Positions 53,201-61,346 of a DNA stretch of 64,000 bases are shown here, in pieces. The first letter of the stretch is position 1. The number at the start of each line of letters is the position of its first letter. The translations under genes and the position numbers were made by a program. The notes beneath the pieces were generated by a model. The model was not told where the DNA came from, searched no databases, and saw only the letters and a program-made list of their open reading frames with translations. Source of the stretch: JALQTD01 sp965656785 (GTDB lineage Bacteria > Bacteroidota > Bacteroidia > Flavobacteriales_D > Sanyastnellaceae); contig CBFHLY010000015.1 of assembly GCA_965656785.1 (NCBI GenBank), positions 15,930 through 79,929 on the forward strand. The letters are read 5' to 3'.

Positions 53201-54543
53201 AACCCCTCCTCATCGCCCAAGCTCATTTGGTCAGCCAAGGCCAAGTCCAACCCTGCGACCTCCTCATCGATCGGGGGCGCATCGCAAAAATCGCCCCGCA
53301 CATCAGCCACGAAACGGCGGAAGTCTTCGATGCATCGGGCCTCCACGTGTTTTCGGGCATGATCGACGACCAGGTCCATTTCCGCGAACCGGGCTTTCCG
53401 CACAAGGCCACGATCGCGTCGGAATCGCAAGCGGCGGTGCTCGGCGGCATCACGTCGTTCATGGACATGCCCAACACCCGCCCGCACACCCTGTCCCGCG
53501 AGCTCCTCGAGCAGAAATTCCAACGGGCAGGTGAAACCTCGGTGGCGAATTACTCCTTCTTCATGGGCATCGCGTCCTCGAATTTGGAGGAGGCGTTGCG
53601 GGTGGACAACGAGTGGGTCTGCGGCATCACGGACGATGGGCTGTACTTCGATGATGAACAGGGCATCTTAGCGAACCAACCCGCGTTCCTCGAACAGCTG
53701 TTCGCGCGTGCCGAAACGTTGGTGGCCCTGCATTGCGAGGACGACGCCCTCATCGCGGAGAACACGCGCCGCTTCTCCGAGCGGTATGGCGAGGCAATCC
53801 CCATTGAGGCCCACGAGCACATCCGCAGCGAGGCCGCCTGCTACGAAGCCACGAAGCGCGTTGTGGAATTGGCCCAAAAGCACGGCAACCGGTTGCACAT
53901 CTACCACGTGTCCACCGCTCGGGAGCTGGCCTTGTTCGAGGCGGGGGGGGGCGTGCGGGAAAAGCGCATCACGGCCGAGGCCTGCGTGCACCATTTGCGC
54001 TTCAATCACCGCGACTACGAGCGCCTCGGAAGCGCCATCAAGTGGAATCCGTCCATCAAAACGCCCGCCGATCAGGAGGCGCTAGCAGCCGGTTTTGCCT
54101 CCGGCCAAATCGATTTCTTCGCCACCGATCACGCACCGCACACGTGGGAGGAAAAGCAGGGCCCCTACCACCGGGCCGCCTCAGGCGGCCCGCTCGTGCA
54201 GCAGGCCGTTCCCGCGATTTTGGAGCTTTACCACGAGGGCAAGCTGACCCTTCCGGAAGTGGCGGCTGCGATCTCGGAACACCCTGCCGCCGCGTACCGC
54301 ATGGTCGATCGGGGCGTGGCCCGCGAGGGCGCCTTGGCGGACTTGGTGCTGATCGATTTGGAGCGGCCTTGGACGGTCGCGTCGGATCAACTGAAGTACC
54401 GGTGCGGCTGGTCGCCGTTCGAGGGGACGACGTTCCGGAGCCGCGTGGAGCATGTTCTGGTGAACGGCCAGTGGGTGGTTCGAGGGGGCGAGTTGTCCGG
54501 CGCGCGCGCGGGGCAGCGCCTGCAGTTCGAGCGGGAGCGCTGA
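53197..54543 (+). CDS. pyrC: Dihydroorotase
   Basis: 448-residue amidohydrolase that closes carbamoyl-aspartate to dihydroorotate in pyrimidine synthesis. Metal-site motifs are DQVHFREPGFPHK (HxH region), HCEDD, HIYHVSTARE and FATDHAPHT. This is the Bacteroidota type annotated as dihydroorotase rather than the short PyrC. The ATG at 53197 (ATGA overlap) is preferred; an ATG at 53188 would add three residues. carB elsewhere in the window feeds the same pathway. Confidence 0.92.
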   Translation: MKPLLIAQAHLVSQGQVQPCDLLIDRGRIAKIAPHISHETAEVFDASGLHVFSGMIDDQVHFREPGFPHKATIASESQAAVLGGITSFMDMPNTRPHTLSRELLEQKFQRAGETSVANYSFFMGIASSNLEEALRVDNEWVCGITDDGLYFDDEQGILANQPAFLEQLFARAETLVALHCEDDALIAENTRRFSERYGEAIPIEAHEHIRSEAACYEATKRVVELAQKHGNRLHIYHVSTARELALFEAGGGVREKRITAEACVHHLRFNHRDYERLGSAIKWNPSIKTPADQEALAAGFASGQIDFFATDHAPHTWEEKQGPYHRAASGGPLVQQAVPAILELYHEGKLTLPEVAAAISEHPAAAYRMVDRGVAREGALADLVLIDLERPWTVASDQLKYRCGWSPFEGTTFRSRVEHVLVNGQWVVRGGELSGARAGQRLQFERER

Positions 54544-55221
54544 TCAGGCGGGCTGGAGGATGCGGCCGTCTTGGATGTGCACGATTTGGTCTCCTGCGTG
54601 GGCCAAATCCGCATTGTGCGTCACGACGGCAAACGTGGCGCCTTCGCGGTCGCGGAGTTCCTTGAACAGGTCGAACAGGGCGGAGGCGTTGCCGGAATCG
54701 AGGTTCCCGGTGGGCTCGTCGGCGAGGATGACGCCGGGCTCGTTCATGAGGGCGCGGGCCGCGGCGACGCGCTGTTGTTCGCCACCGGACAGGGCTGCGG
54801 GCGCGTGGGTGAGGCGGTCACCGAGGCCGAGGTCGCGCAGGAGGCGTTCCGCCCGGTCGCGCGTGGTGCGGTCGTCGCGGCCGGCCACCCAGGCGGGGAG
54901 CAGGACGTTTTCGAGGGCGTTGAACTCGGGGAGGAGGCGATGGAATTGGAAGATGAACCCGATGTGGGCGTTCCGGAAGGCGGCGAGGGCCTTGCCTTTG
55001 AGGGTGGCCACGGGCACGCCTTGGATGCGCAGTTCGCCGGAATCGGGTGCGAGGAGGGTGCCGAGGATTTGGAGCAAGGTGGTTTTTCCTGCGCCGGAGG
55101 CGCCGACGATGGACGTGATTTGGCCTGAGGGAATGACCAAATCGATGCCGCGCAACACCTCCACGTCACCGAACGACTTCCGGATGTTCTCTGCCACGAT
55201 GATGGGCTCGCCTCGGTTCAT
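54544..55221 (-). CDS. lolD: Lipoprotein-releasing ABC transporter ATP-binding protein LolD
   Basis: 225-residue ATPase: Walker A VGASGAGKTTLLQ, the LolD-type FIFQFHRLLPEFNALENV segment after the Q-loop, signature LSGGEQQRVAAARAL, Walker B GVILADEPTGNLD and the switch His in VVTHNADLA. It powers LolCDE release of outer-membrane lipoproteins from the inner membrane. The partner permeases are elsewhere. It is convergent with pyrC and divergent from sucC; MacB-type ATPases are the closest alternative. Confidence 0.9.
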   Translation of the reverse strand: MNRGEPIIVAENIRKSFGDVEVLRGIDLVIPSGQITSIVGASGAGKTTLLQILGTLLAPDSGELRIQGVPVATLKGKALAAFRNAHIGFIFQFHRLLPEFNALENVLLPAWVAGRDDRTTRDRAERLLRDLGLGDRLTHAPAALSGGEQQRVAAARALMNEPGVILADEPTGNLDSGNASALFDLFKELRDREGATFAVVTHNADLAHAGDQIVHIQDGRILQPA

Positions 55222-55308
55222 GCTCGAAATCTACGCCAAATCCGCGCGAAACGCCCCGGTCCTTCCGTAACTTCGCGCCGCGAAATCCAACCTTTCAACG
55301 CGCACACC

Positions 55309-56520
55309 ATGAACATTCACGAGTACCAAGGGAAAAGCATTCTGAAGAGCTTCGGCGTGGCCATCCAGGAAGGCCGCGTGGCCGATACCCCGGAAGCCGC
55401 ACACGAAGCGGCAGTCGAATTGGCGAAGGAAACCGGCACGGGATGGTTCGTGGTGAAAGCCCAGATCCACGCGGGCGGACGGGGCAAGGGCACGGTCACC
55501 GAGACCGGCTCGCACGGCGTCGTCCTCGCCAAAGGACTCGATGAGGTGAAGGACAAGGCGGCGGGCATTTTGGGCGGCCATTTGGTCACGGCCCAAACCA
55601 ACGCGAAAGGCAAGCAAGTCAACAAGGTCCTCATCGCGGAAGACGTGTACGGCCCCGGCGACAGCGAGCCCAAGGAGATCTACATGAGCGTCCTGCTCGA
55701 TCGCGCGAAAGGCTGCAACATCATCATGTACTCCCCGCAGGGCGGCATGGACATCGAGGCGGTGGCGGAAGAAACACCCGAGCTGATTTTCAAGGAAGAA
55801 ATCGACCCGACGGTGGGTTTGCAAGGCTTCCAAGCGCGCCGCATCGCGTTCAACCTCGGCCTGAGCGGCAAGGCGTTCAAGGAGATGACGAAATTCGTCA
55901 CGGCGCTCTACAACGCCTACGTCGGTTGCGACGCGACGATGTTCGAAATCAACCCGGTCTTGAAGACGTCCGACGACCGCGTCATCGCAGTGGATTCAAA
56001 GGTGTCCCTCGACGGCAACGCCCTCTACCGCCACGCGGATTACGCGGCGATGCGCGACACGACAGAGGAAGATCCGACCGAAGTGGAAGCCGATGAGGCG
56101 GGCCTCAACTACGTGAAGCTCGACGGCAACGTGGGCTGCATGGTGAACGGTGCCGGCCTCGCGATGGCGACGATGGACATCATCAAGCTCAGCGGCGGCG
56201 AGCCTGCGAACTTCTTGGACGTTGGCGGCACGGCCGATGCGGCGCGGGTGGAAAAGGCCTTCCGCATCATCCTGAAGGACCCGGCCGTGAAGGCCATCCT
56301 CGTGAACATCTTCGGGGGCATCGTTCGGTGCGACCGGGTGGCCCAAGGTGTGGTCGATGCCTACCGCAACATGGGCGACATCAACGTGCCCATCATCGTC
56401 CGGTTGCAAGGAACGAACGCCCAGGAAGCGAAGGCGTTGATCGACAACTCAGGACTGAAAGTGATCTCTGCCGTGCTCCTCAAGGAGGCGGCTGACGCGG
56501 TGGCCGAAGTCCTCGCCTGA
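55309..56520 (+). CDS. sucC: Succinyl-CoA synthetase beta subunit
   Basis: 403 residues, ATP-grasp. It begins MNIHEYQGKSILKSFGV; VVKAQIHAGGRGKG supplies the ATP-grasp loop, CDATMFEINPVLKT the metal region, and GNVGCMVNGAGLAMATMDII and the C-terminal NIFGGIVRCD the CoA/phosphate contacts. It converts succinyl-CoA to succinate with NTP formation in the TCA cycle. sucD is not adjacent. A TAACTTCG box (55268) lies about 35 nt upstream of the start. Confidence 0.97.
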   Translation: MNIHEYQGKSILKSFGVAIQEGRVADTPEAAHEAAVELAKETGTGWFVVKAQIHAGGRGKGTVTETGSHGVVLAKGLDEVKDKAAGILGGHLVTAQTNAKGKQVNKVLIAEDVYGPGDSEPKEIYMSVLLDRAKGCNIIMYSPQGGMDIEAVAEETPELIFKEEIDPTVGLQGFQARRIAFNLGLSGKAFKEMTKFVTALYNAYVGCDATMFEINPVLKTSDDRVIAVDSKVSLDGNALYRHADYAAMRDTTEEDPTEVEADEAGLNYVKLDGNVGCMVNGAGLAMATMDIIKLSGGEPANFLDVGGTADAARVEKAFRIILKDPAVKAILVNIFGGIVRCDRVAQGVVDAYRNMGDINVPIIVRLQGTNAQEAKALIDNSGLKVISAVLLKEAADAVAEVLA

Positions 56521-56522
56521 TT

Positions 56523-57173
56523 TTAGCGCCGGCGAAGGCAGTGAATGCCATCGCGCAACGGCAACAGCACGTTCTCGACCCGGAGGTCTTGCGCCAGTTT
56601 CGCGTTCATGCGATGCAAGGTGCGGGCATCCGGGTCGCTTGCGTTTTCGCCTTCGAGGACCTTGCCCCACCACAGCACGTTGTCGATGAGGATGAGCCCG
56701 CCTGAGCGGGTGTGCGCGATGGCCCATTCGACGTATTCGGGCGTGCGTTTTTTGTCTGCGTCGATCCAGACCAAATCAAATTCCTCTCCCTCCAATTGCG
56801 GCAACACCGTGTGCGCCTCAGCCGTATGCCGCACGATGCGGTTCCGAATCCCCGCCTCACCCCAAAACGCATCCTGCAACGTGTGCAATTCCTCGTCCGG
56901 ATCCACCGTGTGAAGCACCCCATCGGGCGCCAGCCCTTCCGCGAGGCACAGCGTGGAATAGCCCGTGAAGGTCCCCAATTCAAGGACGCGACGCGGGCGC
57001 ATGAGCTGAGAAAACAGGGCGAGCAACCGCCCTTGAAGCGGGTCGCTGAGCATGTGCGCGTGGGTCTGGGTTTGCCAAGTGCGCCGCCGCAGCCGCTTCA
57101 GCAGATCGGGTTCTGCATCGGAATGCTGCTCCGCATAGTCGGACAGCGGGTCGTCGAATCGGTCGAACGCCAT
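56523..57173 (-). CDS. Class I SAM-dependent O-methyltransferase
   Basis: 216 residues, of the small-molecule O-methyltransferase (caffeoyl-CoA OMT-like) group. Motifs: VLELGTFTGYSTLCLAEGL (SAM site), HTVDPDEE, FDLVWIDADKKRTPEYVEW, and ILIDNVLWWGKV. Metal-dependent catechol-type activity is typical of the family, but the substrate is unknown. The ATG at 57173 gives the usual length; it converges with sucC with a 2-bp gap. Confidence 0.9.
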   Translation of the reverse strand: MAFDRFDDPLSDYAEQHSDAEPDLLKRLRRRTWQTQTHAHMLSDPLQGRLLALFSQLMRPRRVLELGTFTGYSTLCLAEGLAPDGVLHTVDPDEELHTLQDAFWGEAGIRNRIVRHTAEAHTVLPQLEGEEFDLVWIDADKKRTPEYVEWAIAHTRSGGLILIDNVLWWGKVLEGENASDPDARTLHRMNAKLAQDLRVENVLLPLRDGIHCLRRR

Positions 57174-57178
57174 GAACC

Positions 57179-57865
57179 TCACAAGCAGAACAGGCCAAAT
57201 TCCGACAAGAAGGTCAACAAGTCCGAAGTCCCCACTTGGCCATCGGTGTCGAAATCCCCCGCACAGCCGCCGCCGTTGCACTCATAATCGGCCAAAAACA
57301 CGAGCAAGTCATCGGCCCCCACGAGGTTGTCCCCGTTGAGGTCCGCGACGCAGTCGGCCAATTCGTTCACGGTGTAGAGTCCGTTGCAGTCGTTGTCCAC
57401 GCCCACTCCCGTGCCTGCGGCCCCCGGATGGATGGTGGGGTTGTTGTCGTCGCAATCGCACAAGTTGGTCCACTCGTCTTGGTCGTTGTCCACGATGCCC
57501 GCGCATTCGTTGAACCCCGCTTCGCAATAGGTCAGCGCGCATTGGGCGCAGGCTTCGTCCCCGAGCACGGCGCATTGAAACAGGCAATTCGTCACCACGC
57601 ACGTCACCTGTTCGCCGAAGCAGGTGATGCATTCGGAAGTGAGTTCGAGTTGGCTGGCCATGCAGGCTTCCATGCAGGCTTGCCCTTCGGCGATGCACTG
57701 GTCGCCACAGGCGGCGCTGATGGCGCTTACGAGCTCCGTGTTTTGGCAGATGTAGTCCAAATCCACGGGGGTGCAGTTCCCCAAGCTTTGGGCAGATGCA
57801 TGCGTGGCCCCCATCAGCAGGAGGGCCAAGCACGCCAAGAATGCAGGGTAAAGGGTGCGGTGCAT
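57179..57865 (-). CDS. Secreted Cys-rich protein with MopE-like and dockerin-like motifs
   Basis: 228 residues: a signal peptide (to about 26), a Cys-rich helical segment with many CxxxC pairs (AACGDQCIAEGQACMEACMAS), a MopE-like calcium/metal motif CDCDDNNPTIHPGA...DNDCNG, and a C-terminal dockerin-like pair (DLNGDNLVGADDLLVFLADY and DFDTDGQVGTSDLLTFLSEF). The end LFCL may itself be a surface-retention signal. On the minus strand TAACTTTG (57912-57919) is a good -7 box 47 nt upstream. Function unknown. Confidence 0.75.
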   Translation of the reverse strand: MHRTLYPAFLACLALLLMGATHASAQSLGNCTPVDLDYICQNTELVSAISAACGDQCIAEGQACMEACMASQLELTSECITCFGEQVTCVVTNCLFQCAVLGDEACAQCALTYCEAGFNECAGIVDNDQDEWTNLCDCDDNNPTIHPGAAGTGVGVDNDCNGLYTVNELADCVADLNGDNLVGADDLLVFLADYECNGGGCAGDFDTDGQVGTSDLLTFLSEFGLFCL

Positions 57866-57911
57866 CGTCGTTCGAATGGGTTAAGTGCACTGATACGGCA
57901 AGCCTTGCCGC

Positions 57912-57919
57912 AAAGTTAC
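57912..57919 (-). promoter_or_regulatory. -7 box TAACTTTG for the Cys-rich protein gene
   Basis: A perfect TAnnTTTG on the minus strand, 47 nt before the ATG at 57865. Confidence 0.5.
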
Positions 57920-57963
57920 GACAAGGTACGAAGCGCGGGGCTTTGGCGTAACTTGCGCGCTCC

Positions 57964-58320
57964 ATGGCGAAACAAAAATCGAACAAGCGCCGCTCCGATT
58001 CGGACGGGCTCGTGTTCAGCACCAACCGCGAATTGGACCTCGCACCGGAGTCGGAAGAGGAAGGGTCCGTACCTCCTTCCGAACAGCTCCTCTACGTCAG
58101 CCTCGATCGCAAGCAGCGCGGAGGCAAGCCGGTGACCCTCGTGGAGGGATTCGAAGGCTCGGGCATGGAATTGCTGGTGCTCGGGAAGGAACTGAAGCAG
58201 CGCTGCGGCGTGGGGGGGTCCGTGAAGGACGGATGCGTGTTGGTGCAGGGCGACCACCGGAATGCGGTTGTGGAGCATTTGGAGAAATCCGGGTACCGGG
58301 TCAAACGCAAGGGCGGTTGA
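57964..58320 (+). CDS. SUI1/eIF1-like translation factor YciH
   Basis: 118 residues. A basic, charged N-terminus is followed by the SUI1 fold: VSLDRKQRGGKPVTLVEGFEG, LGKELKQRCGVGGSVKDG, and LVQGDHRNAVVEHLEKSGYRVKRKGG. Related to eIF1; in bacteria its role in initiation is modest. The start is near a TAACTTGC stretch at 57950. The next gene follows after 20 bp. Confidence 0.92.
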   Translation: MAKQKSNKRRSDSDGLVFSTNRELDLAPESEEEGSVPPSEQLLYVSLDRKQRGGKPVTLVEGFEGSGMELLVLGKELKQRCGVGGSVKDGCVLVQGDHRNAVVEHLEKSGYRVKRKGG

Positions 58321-58340
58321 TCGGGTCTGATTGAGAAAAC

Positions 58341-59510
58341 ATGACGAAAGAAACGGAAGAACAAGCGCCGCAATGGCCGACCTATTTTGCGAAGACGTTC
58401 GCGGGCTTTGAAGAATTGCTGGTGCCCGAGTTGGAAGCCCTCGGGGCCCAATCCATCGAGCGCGAGCGTCGCGGCGTGCGCTTCGGCGCGGACATGCCCA
58501 CGCTGTTCAGGGTGTGCATGGCGAGCCGGTTTGCCTTGCGCGTCTTGCGGCCCGTATTCGAATTCGATGCCCGCACGCCAGACGATTTGTACGAGCACGC
58601 CCTGCATTGGGATTGGAGCAGCGTGATGGACAAAACCAACACCTTCGCCATCGACTTCACGGTCCACTCGGAGGTGTTCACCCACTCGCAATTTGCGATG
58701 CTCCGCCTCAAGGACGCCATCGTGGACCACTTTCGGAAAGACGGGGGACTGCGGCCTTCCATCAACCGCGAGCGCCCCGATGTTCGCATCCACTTGCACA
58801 TCAGCGCGGAGCACGTGACCGTTTCGCTCGACGCGGCGGGCGACCCCCTTTCGCGACGCGGATACCGTCCCCCCGGAGCCATCGCGCCCCTGAACGAGGT
58901 GCTCGCGGCGGGCTTGCTCGCGAAGGCGGGCTGGAAGCCGGGCATTCCCCTCTACGATCCGATGTGCGGGTCAGGCACCTTCGTGACGGAAGCAGCGATG
59001 TGGGCGGACGGCCTGCCGGTCAACTGGCACCGCCGCCGGTTCGCGTTCATGCAGTGGCGGGGCTACGACGAGGAGGTGTTTTATGCGGTTCGCGACGAAT
59101 TCCTCGCTGCCCGGGTCCGCGTGCCCACCGAGATTTACGCGTCCGACAAGGACTTCAAGGCGATTTCCCAAACCCGCAATTCCCTCACGAACATGGAAAT
59201 CGACGACCTTGTGGAATTGGGTCGAGCGGACTTTTTCAAGCTCGAACCGCGCACAGAAACGGGCATGGTCGTGATGAACCCGCCGTATGGCGAGCGGATG
59301 GAGTTGCCCGATGGCTTTTACGCGGCCATCGGGGACCGGCTCAAGCACCACTGGCCGGGTTTCAAAGCCTGGATCATCACAAGCGATTTCGATGGGATGA
59401 AGGAAATCGGCCTGCGTCCGTTCGCGAAGAAGGTCGCGTTCAATGGCTCGTTGGAATGCCGGTGGCTGGGCTTCGATTTGTTCGAAGGGAAGGAGGGCCA
59501 CGGCGGCTGA
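58341..59510 (+). CDS. 23S rRNA (guanine-N2)-methyltransferase, RlmL-like
   Basis: 389 residues. N-terminal THUMP domain (about 60-175) for RNA binding; then a SAM-dependent methyltransferase with LYDPMCGSGTFVTEAAMW (SAM site) and the catalytic N-methylation motif NPPYGERM. No C-terminal second domain, so it is the single-domain Bacteroidota/Firmicutes-type (Trm14/RlmL) rather than the fused RlmKL. It shares an mRNA with yciH and ends at a terminator. Confidence 0.9.
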   Translation: MTKETEEQAPQWPTYFAKTFAGFEELLVPELEALGAQSIERERRGVRFGADMPTLFRVCMASRFALRVLRPVFEFDARTPDDLYEHALHWDWSSVMDKTNTFAIDFTVHSEVFTHSQFAMLRLKDAIVDHFRKDGGLRPSINRERPDVRIHLHISAEHVTVSLDAAGDPLSRRGYRPPGAIAPLNEVLAAGLLAKAGWKPGIPLYDPMCGSGTFVTEAAMWADGLPVNWHRRRFAFMQWRGYDEEVFYAVRDEFLAARVRVPTEIYASDKDFKAISQTRNSLTNMEIDDLVELGRADFFKLEPRTETGMVVMNPPYGERMELPDGFYAAIGDRLKHHWPGFKAWIITSDFDGMKEIGLRPFAKKVAFNGSLECRWLGFDLFEGKEGHGG

Positions 59511-59521
59511 CTTTGGACAAT

Positions 59522-59560
59522 AAAAAAGACCGGTTGCTCCCTGCAACCGGTCTTTTTTTT
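59522..59560. terminator. Bidirectional terminator
   Basis: AAAAAAGACCGGTTG (59522-59536) pairs with CAACCGGTCTTTTTT (from 59544), 7-nt loop, then Ts. It serves the rlmL-like gene and the convergent T9SS gene. Confidence 0.9.
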
Positions 59561-59576
59561 GCCAACCCCTCAGGGC

Positions 59577-60491
59577 TCAACGAATCGACACGACCTGGCG
59601 GTAGTGGCGCTGGCCATCGGACGATTGGCCGACTACAACGTACATCCCGGCCGCCCAATTCCCGCAAGCAAGGGTTGTCGTTCCGCGAAGCTGGTTGAAC
59701 GCTGCAACGGGGGTGCCGAGGGTCGAGTAGACCTGGATTTGGGCCAAAGGTTCTGGCAACGTGATGGTTACGAAATCCCTTGCGGGCACCGGGTAGACCT
59801 GCAGGCCGAGGGCTTCGGGTGAATCGACCCCCAATCCGATTTGGACATCGTCCGCTGAACGCACCTCGATTTTGTACTCCTCGTAGTGGTAGTTGAGGGG
59901 GCCAGTGAGGGTGTAGTACTCGTCTTGCACCCAGCCCGTCTCCGGAATGTAGATGTAGTCGTTCGTCTTGCAGGGCCCCGATCCGTCGTCGAAGATGGCC
60001 TCACCAAAATCCGCATCGGGCGTGGTGCATTGCGCCTCCGTGATGGTCACAAGGCAGCCTTCGTACGCCTCGCCCGTTGCAACTTCCCCGGTCGTGAGTG
60101 CAGCAGGTGCCGGAACGGCGTTGCCCGTGGAAACGACCGTGAAGCTCGTGACGTTGATGAGTTCCGTGTTGTCGAAGTACTCCGCGACTTCGGCTTCCAT
60201 GATCACTTCGTCACCGATGTTGGGCAGTTGCGTGTTGTCGTAGACGTAAACACCGCTCCAAGGTCCGCCCGCGGGGTCCTGAAGGAAGTAGCCGATGACG
60301 CCGCTCGTGGTCGAGGTGACGTTGTTGGCGGTGACGATGCCGGACGTGATGACGGTTTGGCCTGTCAACGGGGAAGCGAACAGCTCGCCCTGGATTTCAA
60401 AAATCGAATGCGTCACTTGCGCGTTGGCAGCGTTTGCGGTCAATGCAGCGCCCGCAAGGAACGCCCCAAGTTTCATGGAGAATGCTTTCAT
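59577..60491 (-). CDS. Secreted OB-fold-type protein with T9SS type A sorting signal
   Basis: 304 residues. A signal peptide (to about 24) precedes a domain beginning THSIFEIQGELFASPLTGQT and VITSGIVTANNV, then GYFLQDPAGGPWSGVYVY, matching the OB-fold segment found with secreted nucleases and lamin-tail proteins of Bacteroidota. The C-terminal ~75 residues are a T9SS sorting domain (LQVYPVPARDFVTITL, IQVYSTLGTPVAAF, GMYVVVGQSSDG). No nuclease catalytic domain is visible. The ATG at 60491 is preferred over a longer reading and over the nearby ATG at MKLGAF. Confidence 0.82.
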   Translation of the reverse strand: MKAFSMKLGAFLAGAALTANAANAQVTHSIFEIQGELFASPLTGQTVITSGIVTANNVTSTTSGVIGYFLQDPAGGPWSGVYVYDNTQLPNIGDEVIMEAEVAEYFDNTELINVTSFTVVSTGNAVPAPAALTTGEVATGEAYEGCLVTITEAQCTTPDADFGEAIFDDGSGPCKTNDYIYIPETGWVQDEYYTLTGPLNYHYEEYKIEVRSADDVQIGLGVDSPEALGLQVYPVPARDFVTITLPEPLAQIQVYSTLGTPVAAFNQLRGTTTLACGNWAAGMYVVVGQSSDGQRHYRQVVSIR

Positions 60492-60557
60492 GCCTTCAAA
60501 GGTGTGGTGGTAAATTGCGGGTACAAATTCCGAGAAATTCCCTTCCCTTCCCAAACA

Positions 60558-61346
60558 ATGGACACACTTTCAACAGGATTCGACCGCGCGCCGCACGGGC
60601 GCACGGTTTTCATCACGGGGGCGACCTCGGGCATCGGGCGGGCGACCGCCGTCATGGCGTGGGAGGCGGGTTGGTCGGTGGTGGCCACTGGGCGGCGAAT
60701 CGATCGGGTGCGGGAGTTGGTGGAGGCGGGGCGAGCTGCGGGGGGCGACGTGCAAGGTCTCGTGTTCGATGTGCGGGACCGGGAGGCGGTGGCGGCGGCG
60801 CTCGGGGCGGTGCCGGATGCGTGGGCCCCGGAGGTGCTGGTGAATAACGCGGGGCTTGCGGTGGGGCGGGAGCCCGTCGATCAGGGGGTGTACGACGACT
60901 GGGATCGGATGGTGGACACGAACGTGAAAGGCCTGCTGAACGTGTCGCGCGAGTGGTTGCCGCGGATGGCGGCGGGGGCACGGGTCATCAACGTGGGCAG
61001 CGTGGCCGGGAAGCAGGCCTATCCTGGGGGCAGCGTGTACAATGCGACGAAATTCGCGGTCGATGGGTTGACGCAGGCGATGCGCATGGACTTGTTGCCG
61101 CGTGGGATCCAGGTGGGGCAGGTTTCGCCGGGGGCGGTGGAGACGGAATTCAGCCTCGTGCGCTTCAAGGGCGATGAGGGGGCGGCTTCGGCCGTGTATG
61201 AGGGGTTCGAGCCGTTGCGGGCGGAGGACGTGGCGGATGCGATTTGGTTCATGGCGACGCGGCCGGCGCACGTGTGCATTCACGATGTGTGGATCATGCC
61301 GGCGGCGCAAGCGAGTGCGTACCACCTCAATCGGGCGGAGTCGTGA
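60558..61346 (+). CDS. Short-chain dehydrogenase/reductase
   Basis: 262 residues, classical SDR, NADP-preferring by the basic segment TGRRIDRV after the second strand. Cofactor motif TGATSGIG, NNAG, and active site S-Y-K in INVGSVAGKQAYPGGSVYNATK. It resembles YdfG-type 3-hydroxy acid/serine dehydrogenases. The start at 60558 follows the sequence break with the divergent T9SS gene. The GTGA overlap couples it to the next gene. Substrate unknown. Confidence 0.92.
   Translation: MDTLSTGFDRAPHGRTVFITGATSGIGRATAVMAWEAGWSVVATGRRIDRVRELVEAGRAAGGDVQGLVFDVRDREAVAAALGAVPDAWAPEVLVNNAGLAVGREPVDQGVYDDWDRMVDTNVKGLLNVSREWLPRMAAGARVINVGSVAGKQAYPGGSVYNATKFAVDGLTQAMRMDLLPRGIQVGQVSPGAVETEFSLVRFKGDEGAASAVYEGFEPLRAEDVADAIWFMATRPAHVCIHDVWIMPAAQASAYHLNRAES

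Noticed and set aside
59886..61346. 486-residue reading that would extend the SDR upstream
   Set aside because: The extension runs antisense to the T9SS protein; the SDR proper starts at the ATG at 60558 with a normal N-terminus.
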